Of a DNA stretch of 64,000 nt, positions 51,711 through 64,000 are shown one piece after another (position 1 is the stretch's first letter; each line of letters starts with the position of its first letter). The notes under the pieces were generated by a model. That model was given only the letters and a program-made list of their open reading frames with translations. It was not told the DNA's origin and did no database searches. The position numbers were made by a program, and so were the translations under genes. The stretch is from Parapristionchus giblindavisi (lineage: Eukaryota > Nematoda > Chromadorea > Rhabditida > Diplogasteridae), in NCBI GenBank assembly GCA_943737045.1, contig CALSFV010000012.1, positions 1,054,001 through 1,118,000 on the forward strand, given 5' to 3'.

Positions 51711-54700
51711 AAATATGATGCGTGAAGACCTCATACTTCTCGAAAGACTCGGTCTGAAACAATAGATATATAATTAAATCCGTTATTTTCGTCTTCATCA
51801 CAAATACAGTATCATAATACGATACAGTACTGAGAGAAGATTTAAGATTAAAATCACAACAACACAAAAACATCTTTATTCGGTATCGGTCAATCAATAA
51901 TTCACTGTATTACCTTGTGGAGTTTACATCGCTGTAGGCCAATCAATATGAGGAGCGAAGGCCTCATACTTCTCGAAAGACTCGGTCTGAAACAATAGAT
52001 ATATAATTAAATCCATTATTTTCGTCTTCATCACAAATACAGTATCATAATACGATACAGTACTGAGAGAAGATCAAAGATTAAAATCACAACAGCACGT
52101 AAACATCTTTATTCGATATCGGTCAATCAATAATTCACTGCATTACCTTGTGGAGTTTACATCGCTGTAGACCAATCAATATGAGGAGCGAAGGCCTCAT
52201 ACTACTCGAAAGGCTCGGTCTGAAACAATAGATATATAATTAAATCCATTATTTTCGTCTTCATCACAAATACAGTATCATAATACGATACAGTACTGAG
52301 AGAAGATCAAAGATTAAAATCACAACAACACATAAACATCTTTATTCGGTATCGGTCAATCAATAATTCACTGTATTACCTTGTGGAGTTTACATCGCTG
52401 TAGGCCAATCAATATGAGGAGCGAAGGCCTCATACTTCTCGAAAGACTCGGTCTGAAACAATAGATATATAATTAAATCCGTTATTTTCGTCTTCATCAC
52501 AAATAGAGTATCATAATACGATACAGTACTGAGAGAAGATCAAAGATTAAAATCACAACAACACGTAAACATCTTTATTCGATATCGGTCAATCAATAAT
52601 TCACTGCATTACCTTGTGGAGTTTACATCGCTGTAGACCAATCAATATGAGGAGTGAAGGCCTCATGCTTCTCGAAAGACTCGGTCTGAAACAATAGATA
52701 TATAATTAAATCCATTATATTCGTCTTCATCACAAATAGAGTATCATTATACGATACAGTACTGAGAGAAGATCAAAGATCAAAACAACACATAAACATC
52801 TTTATTCGGTATCAGTCAATCAATAATTCACTGCATTACCTTGTGGAGTTTACATCGCTGTAGACCAATCAATATGAGGAGTGAAGGCCTCATGCTTCTC
52901 GAAAGACTCGGTCTGAAACAATAGATATATAATTAAATCCATTATATTCGTCTTCATCACAAATAGAGTATCATTATACGATACAGTACTGAGAGAAGAT
53001 CAAAGATCACAACAACACATAAACATCTTTATTCGGTATCGGTCAATCAATAATTCACTGTATTACCTTGTGGAGTTTACATCGCTGTAGATCAATAAAT
53101 ATGATTCGTGAAGGCCTCATACTTCTCGAAAGACTCGGTCTGAAACAATAGATATATAATTAAATCCGTTATTTTCGTCTTCATCACAAATACAGTATCA
53201 TAATACGATACAGTACTGAGAGAAGATTTAAGATTAAAATCACAACAACACAAAAACATCTTTATTCGGTATCGGTCAATCAAAAATTCACTGCATTACC
53301 TTGTGGAGTTTACATCGCTGTAGACCAATCAATATGAGGAGTGAAGGCCTCATGCTTCTCGAAAGACTCGGTCTGAAACAATAGATATATAATTAAATCC
53401 ATTATATTCGTCTTCATCACAAATAGAGTATCATTATACGATACAGTACTGAGAGAAGATCAAAGATCACAACAACACATAAACATCTTTATTCGGTATC
53501 GGTCAATCAATAATTCACTGTATTACCTTGTGGAGTTTACATCGCTGTAGATCAATAAATATGATGCGTGAAGACCTCATACTTCTCGAAAGACTCGGTC
53601 TGAAACAATAGATATATAATTAAATCCGTTATTTTCGTCTTCATCACAAATACAGTATCATAATACGATACAGTACTGAGAGAAGATCAAAGATTAAAAT
53701 CACAACAGCACGTAAACATCTTTATTCGATATCGGTCAATCAATAATTCACTGCATTACCTTGTGGAGTTTACATCGCTGTAGACCAATCAATATGAGGA
53801 GCGAAGGCCTCATACTACTCGAAAGGCTCGGTCTGAAACAATAGATATATAATTAAATCCATTATTTTCGTCTTCATCACAAATACAGTATCATAATACG
53901 ATACAGTACTGAGAGAAGATCAAAGATTAAAATCACAACAACACATAAACATCTTTATTCGGTATCGGTCAATCAATAATTCACTGTATTACCTTGTGGA
54001 GTTTACATCGCTGTAGGCCAATCAATATGAGGAGCGAAGGCCTCATACTTCTCGAAAGACTCGGTCTGAAACAATAGATATATAATTAAATCCGTTATTT
54101 TCGTCTTCATCACAAATAGAGTATCATAATACGATACAGTACTGAGAGAAGATCAAAGATTAAAATCACAACAACACGTAAACATCTTTATTCGATATCG
54201 GTCAATCAATAATTCACTGCATTACCTTGTGGAGTTTACATCGCTGTAGACCAATCAATATGAGGAGTGAAGGCCTCATGCTTCTCGAAAGACTCGGTCT
54301 GAAACAATAGATATATAATTAAATCCATTATATTCGTCTTCATCACAAATAGAGTATCATTATACGATACAGTACTGAGAGAAGATCAAAGATCAAAACA
54401 ACACATAAACATCTTTATTCGGTATCAGTCAATCAATAATTCACTGCATTACCTTGTGGAGTTTACATCGCTGTAGACCAATCAATATGAGGAGTGAAGG
54501 CCTCATGCTTCTCGAAAGACTCGGTCTGAAACAATAGATATATAATTAAATCCATTATATTCGTCTTCATCACAAATAGAGTATCATTATACGATACAGT
54601 ACTGAGAGAAGATCAAAGATCACAACAACACATAAACATCTTTATTCGGTATCGGTCAATCAATAATTCACTGTATTACCTTGTGGAGTTTACATCGCTG

Positions 54701-56520
54701 TAGATCAATAAATATGATTCGTGAAGGCCTCATACTTCTCGAAAGACTCGGTCTGAAACAATAGATATATAATTAAATCCGTTATTTTCGTCTTCATCAC
54801 AAATACAGTATCATAATACGATACAGTACTGAGAGAAGATTTAAGATTAAAATCACAACAACACAAAAACATCTTTATTCGGTATCGGTCAATCAAAAAT
54901 TCACTGCATTACCTTGTGGAGTTTACATCGCTGTAGACCAATCAATATGAGGAGTGAAGGCCTCATGCTTCTCGAAAGACTCGGTCTGAAACAATAGATA
55001 TATAATTAAATCCATTATATTCGTCTTCATCACAAATAGAGTATCATTATACGATACAGTACTGAGAGAAGATCAAAGATCACAACAACACATAAACATC
55101 TTTATTCGGTATCGGTCAATCAATAATTCACTGTATTACCTTGTGGAGTTTACATCGCTGTAGATCAATAAATATGATGCGTGAAGACCTCATACTTCTC
55201 GAAAGACTCGGTCTGAAACAATAGATATATAATTAAATCCGTTATTTTCGTCTTCATCACAAATACAGTATCATAATACGATACAGTACTGAGAGAAGAT
55301 TTAAGATTAAAATCACAACAACACAAAAACATCTTTATTCGGTATCGGTCAATCAATAATTCACTGTATTACCTTGTGGAGTTTACATCGCTGTAGGCCA
55401 ATCAATATGAGGAGCGAAGGCCTCATACTTCTCGAAAGACTCGGTCTGAAACAATAGATATATAATTAAATCCATTATTTTCGTCTTCATCACAAATACA
55501 GTATCATAATACGATTCAGTACTGAGAGAAGATCAAAGATTAAAATCACAACAGCACGTAAACATCTTTATTCGATATCGGTCAATCAATAATTCACTGC
55601 ATTACCTTGTGGAGTTTACATCGCTGTAGACCAATCAATATGAGGAGCGAAGGCCTCATACTACTCGAAAGGCTCGGTCTGAAACAATAGATATATAATT
55701 AAATCCATTATTTTCGTCTTCATCACAAATACAGTATCATAATACGATACAGTACTGAGAGAAGATCAAAGATTAAAATCACAACAACACATAAACATCT
55801 TTATTCGGTATCGGTCAATCAATAATTCACTGTATTACCTTGTGGAGTTTACATCGCTGTAGGCCAATCAATATGAGGAGCGAAGGCCTCATACTTCTCG
55901 AAAGACTCGGTCTGAAACAATAGATATATAATTAAATCCGTTATTTTCGTCTTCATCACAAATAGAGTATCATAATACGATACAGTACTGAGAGAAGATC
56001 AAAGATTAAAATCACAACAACACGTAAACATCTTTATTCGATATCGGTCAATCAATAATTCACTGCATTACCTTGTGGAGTTTACATCGCTGTAGACCAA
56101 TCAATATGAGGAGTGAAGGCCTCATGCTTCTCGAAAGACTCGGTCTGAAACAATAGATATATAATTAAATCCATTATATTCGTCTTCATCACAAATAGAG
56201 TATCATTATACGATACAGTACTGAGAGAAGATCAAAGATCAAAACAACACATAAACATCTTTATTCGGTATCAGTCAATCAATAATTCACTGCATTACCT
56301 TGTGGAGTTTACATCGCTGTAGACCAATCAATATGAGGAGTGAAGGCCTCATGCTTCTCGAAAGACTCGGTCTGAAACAATAGATATATAATTAAATCCA
56401 TTATATTCGTCTTCATCACAAATAGAGTATCATTATACGATACAGTACTGAGAGAAGATCAAAGATCACAACAACACATAAACATCTTTATTCGATATCG
56501 GTCAATCAATAATTCACTGC
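51706..56520. repeat. 1613/1846-bp higher-order repeat
   Basis: The private variant AGGCTCGG (for AGACTCGG) occurs at 52211, 53824 and 55670, spaced 1613 and 1846 bp; the second step is the first plus one 233-bp monomer. The variant GATCAAAACAACAC recurs with it. 51706 and 55165 begin matching blocks 3459 bp apart. Confidence 0.78.
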
Positions 56521-59500
56521 ATTACCTTGTGGAGTTTACATCGCTGTAGATCAATAAATATGATGCATGAAGGCCTCATACTTCTCGAAAGACTCGGTCT
56601 GAAACAATAGATATATAATTAAATCCGTTATTTTCGTCTTCATCACAAATAGAGTATCATAATACGATACAGTACTGAGAGAAGATCAAAGATTAAAATC
56701 ACAACAACACGTAAACATCTTTATTCGATATCGGTCAATCAATAATTCACTGCATTACCTTGTGGAGTTTACATCGCTGTAGACCAATCAATATGAGGAG
56801 TGAAGGCCTCATGCTTCTCGAAAGACTCGGTCTGAAACAATAGATATATAATTAAATCCATTATATTCGTCTTCATCACAAATAGAGTATCATTATACGA
56901 TACAGTACTGAGAGAAGATCAAAGATCAAAACAACACATAAACATCTTTATTCGGTATCAGTCAATCAATAATTCACTGTATTACCTTGTGGAGTTTACA
57001 TCGCTGTAGACCAATCAATATGAGGAGTGAAGGCCTCATGCTTCTCGAAAGACTCGGTCTGAAACAATAGATATATAATTAAATCCATTATATTCGTCTT
57101 CATCACAAATAGAGTATCATTATACGATACAGTACTGAGAGAAGATCAAAGATCACAACAACACATAAACATCTTTATTCGGTATCGGTCAATCAATAAT
57201 TCACTGTATTACCTTGTGGAGTTTACATCGCTGTAGACCAATCAATATGAGGAGCGAAGGCCTCATACTACTCGAAAGACTCGGTCTGAAACAATAGATA
57301 TATAATTAAATCCATTATTTTCGTCTTCATCACAAATACAGTATCATAATACGATACAGTACTGAGAGAAGATCAAAGATTAAAATCACAACAACACATA
57401 AACATCTTTATTCGGTATCGGTCAATCAATAATTCACTGTATTACCTTGTGGAGTTTACATCGCTGTAGGCCAATCAATATGAGGAGCGAAGGCCTCATA
57501 CTTCTCGAAAGACTCGGTCTGAAACAATAGATATATAATTAAATCCATTATTTTCGTCTTCATCACAAATACAGTATCATAATACGATACAGTACTGAGA
57601 GAAGATCAAAGATTAAAATCACAACAGCACGTAAACATCTTTATTCGATATCGGTCAATCAATAATTCACTGCATTACCTTGTGGAGTTTACATCGCTGT
57701 AGATCAATAAATATGATGCATGAAGGCCTCATACTTCTCGAAAGACTCGGTCTGAAACAATAGATATATAATTAAATCCGTTATTTTCGTCTTCATCACA
57801 AATAGAGTATCATAATACGATACAGTACTGAGAGAAGATCAAAGATTAAAATCACAACAACACGTAAACATCTTTATTCGATATCGGTCAATCAATAATT
57901 CACTGCATTACCTTGTGGAGTTTACATCGCTGTAGACCAATCAATATGAGGAGTGAAGGCCTCATGCTTCTCGAAAGACTCGGTCTGAAACAATAGATAT
58001 ATAATTAAATCCATTATATTCGTCTTCATCACAAATAGAGTATCATTATACGATACAGTACTGAGAGAAGATCAAAGATCAAAACAACACATAAACATTT
58101 TTATTCGGTATCGGTCAATCAATAATTCACTGTATTACCTTGTGGAGTTTACATCGCTGTAGACCAATCAATATGAGGAGCGAAGGCCTCATACTACTCG
58201 AAAGACTCGGTCTGAAACAATAGATATATAATTAAATCCATTATTTTCGTCTTCATCACAAATACAGTATCATAATACGATACAGTACTGAGAGAAGATC
58301 AAAGATTAAAATCACAACAACACATAAACATCTTTATTCGGTATCGGTCAATCAATAATTCACTGTATTACCTTGTGGAGTTTACATCGCTGTAGGCCAA
58401 TCAATATGAGGAGCGAAGGCCTCATACTTCTCGAAAGACTCGGTCTGAAACAATAGATATATAAATAAATCCATTATTTTCGTCTTCATCACAAATACAG
58501 TATCATAATACGATACAGTACTGAGAGAAGATCAAAGATTAAAATCACAACAGCACGTAAACATCTTTATTCGATATCGGTCAATCAATAATTCACTGCA
58601 TTACCTTGTGGAGTTTAAATCGCTGTAGATCAATAAATATGATGCGTGAAGGCCTCATACTTCTCGAAAGACTCGGTCTGAAACAATAGATATATAATTA
58701 AATCCGTTATTTTCGTCTTCATCACAAATAGAGTATCATAATACGATACAGTACTGAGAGAAGATCAAAGATTAAAATCACAACAACACGTAAACATCTT
58801 TATTCGATATCGGTCAATCAATAATTCACTGCATTACCTTGTGGAGTTTACATCGCTGTAGACCAATCAATATGAGGAGTGAAGGCCTCATGCTTCTCGA
58901 AAGACTCGGTCTGAAACAATAGATATATAATTAAATCCATTATATTCGTCTTCATCACAAATAGAGTATCATTATACGATACAGTACTGAGAGAAGATCA
59001 AAGATCAAAACAACACATAAACATTTTTATTCGGTATCAGTCAATCAATAATTCACTGCATTACCTTGTGGAGTTTACATCGCTGTAGACCAATCAATAT
59101 GAGGAGTGAAGGCCTCATGCTTCTCGAAAGACTCGGTCTGAAACAATAGATATATAATTAAATCCATTATATTCGTCTTCATCACAAATAGAGTATCATT
59201 ATACGATACAGTACTGAGAGAAGATCAAAGATCACAACAACACATAAACATCTTTATTCGGTATCGGTCAATCAATAATTCACTGTATTACCTTGTGGAG
59301 TTTACATCGCTGTAGATCAATAAATATGATGCGTGAAGGCCTCATACTTCTCGAAAGACTCGGTCTGAAACAATAGATATATAATTAAATCCGTTATTTT
59401 CGTCTTCATCACAAATACAGTATCATAATACGATACAGTACTGAGAGAAGATTTAAGATTAAAATCACAACAACACAAAAACATCTTTATTCGGTATCGG

Positions 59501-61231
59501 TCAATCAATAATTCACTGTATTACCTTGTGGAGTTTACATCGCTGTAGGCCAATCAATATGAGGAGCGAAGGCCTCATACTTCTGGAAAGACTCGGTCTG
59601 AAACAATAGATATATAATTAAATCCATTATTTTCGTCTTCATCACAAATACAGTATCATTATACGATACAGTACTGAGAGAAGATCAAAGATCAAAACAA
59701 CACATAAACATCTTTATTCGGTATCAGTCAATCAATAATTCACTGTATTACCTTGTGGAGTTTACATCGCTGTAGACCAATCAATATGAGGAGCGAAGGC
59801 CTCATACTTCTCGAAAGACTCGGACTGAAACAATAGATATATAATTAAATCCATTATTTTCGTCTTCATCACAAATACAGTATCATAATACGATACAGTA
59901 CTGAGAGAAGATCAAAGATTAAAATCACAACAACACGTAAACATCTTTATTCGATATCGGTCAATCAATAATTCACTGCATTACCTTGTGGAGTTTACAT
60001 CGCTGTAGACCAATCAATATGAGGAGTGAAGGCCTCATGCTTCTCGAAAGACTCGGTCTGAAACAATAGATATATAATTAAATCCATTTTTTTCGTCTTC
60101 ATCACAAATACAGTATCATAATACGATACAGTACTGAGAGAAGATCAAAGATTAAAATCACAACAACACGTAAACATCTTTATTCGATATCGGTCAATCA
60201 ATAATTCACTGCATTACCTTGTGGAGTTTACATCGCTGTAGACCAATCAATATGAGGAGTGAAGGCCTCATGCTTCTCGAAAGACTCGGTCTGAAACAAT
60301 AGATATATAATTAAATCCATTATATTCGTCTTCATCACAAATAGAGTATCATTATACGATACAGTACTGAGAGAAGATCAAAGATCAAAACAACACATAA
60401 ACATCTTTATTCGGTATCAGTCAATCAATAATTCACTGTATTACCTTGTGGAGTTTACATCGCTGTAGACCAATCAATATGAGGAGCGAAGGCCTCATAC
60501 TTCTCGAAAGACTCGGTCTGAAACAATAGATATATAATTAAATCCATTATTTTCGTCTTCATCACAAATACAGTATCATAATACGATACAGTACTGAGAG
60601 AAGATCAAAGATTAAAATCACAACAACACGTAAACATCTTTATTCGATATCGGTCAATCAATAATTCACTGCATTACCTTGTGGAGTTTACATCGCTGTA
60701 GACCAATCAATATGAGGAGTGAAGGCCTCATGCTTCTCGAAAGACTCGGTCTGAAACAATAGATATATAATTAAATCCATTATATTCGTCTTCATCACAA
60801 ATAGAGTATCATTATACGATACAGTACTGAGAGAAGATCAAAGATCACAACAACACATAAACATCTTTATTCGGTATCGGTCAATCAATAATTCACTGTA
60901 TTACCTTGTGGAGTTTACATCGCTGTAGATCAATAAATATGATGCGTGAAGGCCTCATACTTCTGGAAAGACTCGGTCTGAAACAATAGATATATAATTA
61001 AATCCATTATTTTCGTCTTCATCACAAATACAGTATCATAATACGATACAGTACTGAGAGAAGATCAAAGATTAAAATCACAACAACACATAAACATCTT
61101 TATTCGGTATCGGTCAATCAATAATTCACTGTATTACCTTGTGGAGTTTACATCGCTGTAGGCCAATCAATATGAGGAGCGAAGGCCTCATACTTCTCGA
61201 AAGACTCGGTCTGAAACAATAGATATATAAT
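56520..61231. repeat. Satellite block left of the mariner element
   Basis: These are ordinary 227/233-bp monomers with a 1153-bp period at its left end (TGATGCATGA at 56561 and 57714) and looser order further right. Scattered single-copy changes (ATAAATAAATCC near 58463, CTTCTGGAAAG near 59583 and 60961) become commoner towards the mariner insertion. Nothing but satellite is seen. Confidence 0.85.
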
Positions 61232-61233
61232 TA
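61232..61233. other. TA target-site duplication, left of mariner
   Basis: The satellite word ATAATTAAATCC is split after ATAATTA. TA is repeated at 62502-62503 before AATCC resumes. TA duplication is the hallmark of Tc1/mariner insertion. Confidence 0.9.
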
Positions 61234-61271
61234 TTAGGTTGTCTCATAAGTCCCTGACTTTTTTGTGGCAT
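61234..61271 (+). repeat. Mariner left terminal inverted repeat
   Basis: This 38-bp end starts TTAGGTTGTCTCATAAGT. It differs from the complement of the right end at three positions (one T/G and two adjacent C/A). Confidence 0.93.
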
Positions 61272-61390
61272 GATTTCGAAGCGCTCTCTTTTTTTAACTA
61301 TGAACATACAGGGTTGTCTGGCCAAGCGCTACTGATAGCACATTATCTCATCTGTGTAAGCACGATGTTGTCAGCATCAACTGTTTTCAA

Positions 61391-62421
61391 ATGGAAAAAT
61401 TTCGGGAAATTTTGTACAAATTAATTTTATGCAAAAATCGTGCCAATTTTTATTTTGCTCTTTTTCTTTAAGGAGAAGTTCTATGAAGTCATTCTGTGAG
61501 GCATGCATGGCATAGAATCTCCTTGTCATGGAACTGTGAAGACCCGGTTCCATCGCTTCCATTGTAGAGACTACAGTGTCGTTCAATGTTACCAATCTGG
61601 ACCTTACATGGTGTTAGATTTTGAAAAGCAGCACGACGAAGCGGAATTGAATCCCCATCGCGCTAGTGGGATTTTGTCAACCATGGTCGGTGTTCACCTC
61701 TCAACTATAGCGAAAGGAGTTGCGGATGATAAAAGGGTGCAAAATTGAAAATGTACGATCCATACCGTTTTTACTCAATAGACATGAATTTGAGGGTTGG
61801 TATGACTATCTTTCTTTTTGCCTCCCGTCGCAACCGGGCATGACCCAATCAAACGATTACCAGAGATGATAGAAGGGTCCTCTATGATTACAGCAGTGAA
61901 GAGTCTTTGTTGATTGATAAGACTGAACGGACAGGAAACATTTCGAAACGTGATTTTCTGCGCAAAAATTGAGGAGTGAAATTGCGCTCGATAGCTAAAT
62001 GGGTGAAACACTTGTAACTCATTACCGATATATCTGCTATTACCGCCACCTCTTATACTCTCTGACTACGGGAGTAGAGGTTTCGTGCTTAATCGAGTAG
62101 CGAGAAAAATGCCAAAAACCACTTCCAGCACTAACTTGATTTACTGCATATAGATATATCGATTTATGCCAAACTAGCCGTGTATGGCTGGGCTGTCCTA
62201 CCCCAACCTGCTTATACCGCAGACTATGCCTTTCACTATGAACACCTCGTTTCCGTCATCCATAGAGTTCTTAAAGAAAACCAATGAGAAAAAAGAGTTG
62301 ATGTCATGAGTGACTTCACCGGTTTCTTTGCCTGCCAGTTCCGACAGTTCTGGATACTTCGGATCCATATGCTGATAAGATGTTGGCAAGACGTCACCGA
62401 TGTGCAAGCATGATATTTTAG
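61391..62421 (+). pseudogene. Decayed mariner transposase gene
   Basis: An ATG at 61391 begins MEKFREIL, plausible as the original start, but the frame breaks soon after. In another frame, 61503-61748 keeps the paired helix-turn-helix region: TVKTRFHRFHCRDYS resembles the mariner TVKRWFQRFRSGD box, and VGVHLSTIAKG the second helix box. Then 61784-61969 keeps the first catalytic region, TITRDDRRVLYD (family: ITGDEKWVLYD). 62147-62284 keeps YGWAVLPQPAYTADYAFHYEHL (family: LPHPAYSPDLAPSDYHLF), with the last catalytic Asp retained. Just before it the HDNARPH motif has become HIDISIY and the spacing is shortened. 62300-62421 keeps the C-terminus, SDFTGFFACQFRQFW and RCWQDV. At least six in-frame stops (61841, 61967, 62285 and 62411 among them) and at least one frameshift make it non-functional. 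The minus-strand frames at 61377, 61775, 62198 and 62236 are shadows. Confidence 0.88.
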
Positions 62422-62463
62422 ATCGCTGGCTACATTCATTTCTAAGAACAAAAAAATCGAAAA

Positions 62464-62501
62464 ATGCCACAAAAAAGTCAGTTACTTATGAGACACCCTA
62501 A
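62464..62501 (-). repeat. Mariner right terminal inverted repeat
   Basis: Inverted copy of 61234-61271, ending ATGAGACACCCTAA; 35 of 38 positions match. Confidence 0.93.
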
Positions 62502-64000
62502 TAAATCCATTATTTTCGTCTTCATCACAAATACAGTATCATAATACGATACAGTACTGAGAGAAGATCAAAGATTAAAATCACAACAACACGTAAACAT
62601 CTTTATTCGATATCGGTCAATCAATAATTCACTGCATTACCTTGTGGAGTTTACATCGCTGTAGATCAATAAATATGATGCGTGAAGGCCTCATACTTCT
62701 CGAAAGACTCGGTCTGAAACTATAGATATATAATTAAATCCATTATATTCGTCTTCATCACAAATAGAGTATCATTATACGATATAGTACTGAGAGAAGA
62801 TCAAAGATCACAACAACACATAAACATCTTTATTCGATATCGATCAATCAATAATTCACTGTATTACCTTGTGGAGTTTACATCGCTGTAGATCAATAAA
62901 TATGCGTGAAGGCCTCATACTTCTCGAAAGACTCGGTCTGAAACAATAGATATATAATTAAATCCGTTATTTTCGTCCTCATCACAAATACAGTATCATA
63001 ATACGATACAGTACTGAGAGAAGATCAAAGATTAAAATCACAACAACACATAAACATCTTTATTCGGTATCGGTCAATCAATAATTCACTGTATTACCTT
63101 GTGGAGTTTACATCGCTGTAGGCCAATCAATATGAGGAGCGAAGGCCTCATACTTCTGGAAAGACTCGGTCTGAAACAATAGATATATAATTAAATCCAT
63201 TATTTTCGTCTTCATCACAAATACAGTATCATAATACGATACAGTACTGAGAGAAGATCAAAGATTAAAATCACAACAACACATAAACATCTTTATTCGG
63301 TATCGGTCAATCAATAATTCACTGTATTACCTTGTGGAGTTTACATCGCTGTAGGCTAATCAATATAAGGAGCGAAGGACTCATACTTCTCGAAAGACTC
63401 GGTCTGAAACAATAGATATATAATTAAATCCATTATTTTCGTCTTCATCACAAATACAGTATCATAATACGATACAGTACAGAGAGAAGATCAAAGATTA
63501 AACTCACAACAACACGTAAACATCTTTATTCGATATCGGTCAATCAATAATTCACTGCATTACCTTGTGGAGTTTACATCGCTGTAGACCAATCAATATG
63601 AGGAGTGAAGGCCTCATGCTTCTCGAAAGACTCGGTCTGAAACAATAGATATATAATTAAATCCATTATATTCGTCTTCATCACAAATAGAGTATCATTA
63701 TACGATACAGTACTGAGAGAAGATCAAAGATCACAACAACACATAAACATCTTTATTCGGTATCGGTCAATCAATAATTCACTGTATTACCTTGTGGAGT
63801 TTACATCGCTGTAGGCCAATCAATATGAGGAGCGAAGGCCTCATACTTCTGGAAAGACTCGGTCTGAAACAATAGATATATAATTAAATCCATTATTTTC
63901 GTCTTCATCACAAATACAGTATCATAATACGATACAGTACTGAGAGAAGATCAAAGATCACAACAACACATAAACATCTTTATTCGGTATCGGTCAATCA
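62502..64000. repeat. Satellite array right of mariner, running off the window
   Basis: The interrupted monomer resumes as TAAATCCATTATTTTCG and about six and a half monomers follow to the window end. One copy near 62900 has lost three bases (AATATGCGTGAAGG for AATATGATGCGTGAAGG). Others carry single private changes (CGTCCTCATC near 62975, GTAGGCTAATC near 63350, GTACAGAGAG near 63476). No other feature is present. Confidence 0.97.

Larger units (their letters stand above)
31814..61233. repeat. Satellite DNA array, right arm
   Basis: The same 227/233-bp monomer family continues in the same orientation without interruption for about 29 kb. The right arm lacks the 79-bp partial units and the 999-bp period. 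It is richer in variants such as AATATTAGGAG, CAATTGATATATAATT, ACACAAAAACATC and AGATTTAAGATT. Linked variants show local periods of 926, 1153, 3459, 920 and 1613 bp. The sequence contains no gene or unrelated insertion. Confidence 0.98.
61234..62501 (+). mobile_element. Mariner-family DNA transposon, inactive copy
   Basis: A 1268-bp insertion lies in a satellite monomer. Its ends are 38-bp inverted repeats beginning TTAGG and containing CTCATAAGT and CTGACTTTTTTGTGGCAT, matching at 35 of 38 positions. It is flanked by TA. The length suits a complete mariner (about 1.3 kb). The interior keeps recognisable transposase segments in the order expected on the plus strand, all broken by stops and a frameshift. 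It is non-autonomous in its present state. Confidence 0.93.

Noticed and set aside
7713..59508. Dozens of near-identical 60-68-codon minus-strand open frames within satellite monomers (Cys-rich, containing VSYYDTVFVMKT)
   Set aside because: They arise from the monomer itself. The longer ones begin at TTG rather than ATG, the 227/233-bp unit lengths are not multiples of three so the frame is not kept across units, and many monomers are closed by stops. Nothing suggests translation.
61239..62472. Open frames at 61239 (plus) and at 61377, 61775, 62198 and 62236 (minus) inside the mariner element
   Set aside because: They overlap terminal repeat or antisense sequence; the real coding remnants are plus-strand segments matching mariner transposase.
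1..64000. Canonical CENP-B box, telomere repeats, tRNA or rRNA genes
   Set aside because: I looked for the CENP-B core words, TTAGGC/TTAGGG runs and conserved RNA motifs by eye and saw none. TTAGG occurs only at the mariner end.

Overview
The window is almost entirely satellite DNA from a eukaryote, most likely an animal. About 58 of the 64 kb consists of roughly 250 head-to-tail copies of one AT-rich monomer in two length classes, 227 and 233 bp. The classes differ by a 6-bp indel (TAAAAT). No host single-copy gene, rRNA, tRNA or bacterial feature was found. The only protein-coding material lies in two transposable elements inserted in the satellite. The species cannot be named. The LINE ORF1 architecture (coiled coil, RRM-like fold, short basic C-terminal module) and a degenerate mariner would suit a nematode or another invertebrate, but that is inference.

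Layout. 1-27343: left satellite arm. It holds 4- and 5-monomer repeats (920 and 1153 bp), a 1465-bp repeat, and at about 13.5-24.1 kb a regular 999-bp higher-order repeat (four monomers plus a 79-bp partial monomer), itself part of a 5688-bp super-repeat. 27344-31809: a near full-length non-LTR retrotransposon (CR1/Jockey type) on the minus strand, with 5' UTR, ORF1, an RGG-rich linker, ORF2 (APE endonuclease plus reverse transcriptase), and a short 3' UTR with a hairpin and an ATT-repeat tail. 31810-61233: right satellite arm, with 926-, 1153-, 3459-, 920- and 1613-bp higher-order periods. 61234-62501: a 1268-bp mariner-family DNA transposon in plus orientation with 38-bp terminal inverted repeats, a TA target duplication and a decayed transposase. 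62502-64000: satellite continuing past the window edge.

How the parts relate. The LINE is young or intact enough to keep all recognisable catalytic residues. However, ORF1, the RGG linker and ORF2 lie in one reading frame interrupted only by two TAG codons, and ORF2 has no ATG ahead of its endonuclease domain. Its insertion site also exists uninterrupted 926 bp further along the array, giving an internal empty-site control. The mariner copy has well-kept ends but a dead gene, as expected of a copy moved in trans. The nested periodicities record repeated unequal exchange or amplification, typical of centromeric or heterochromatic satellite; a centromeric role is not shown by the sequence.
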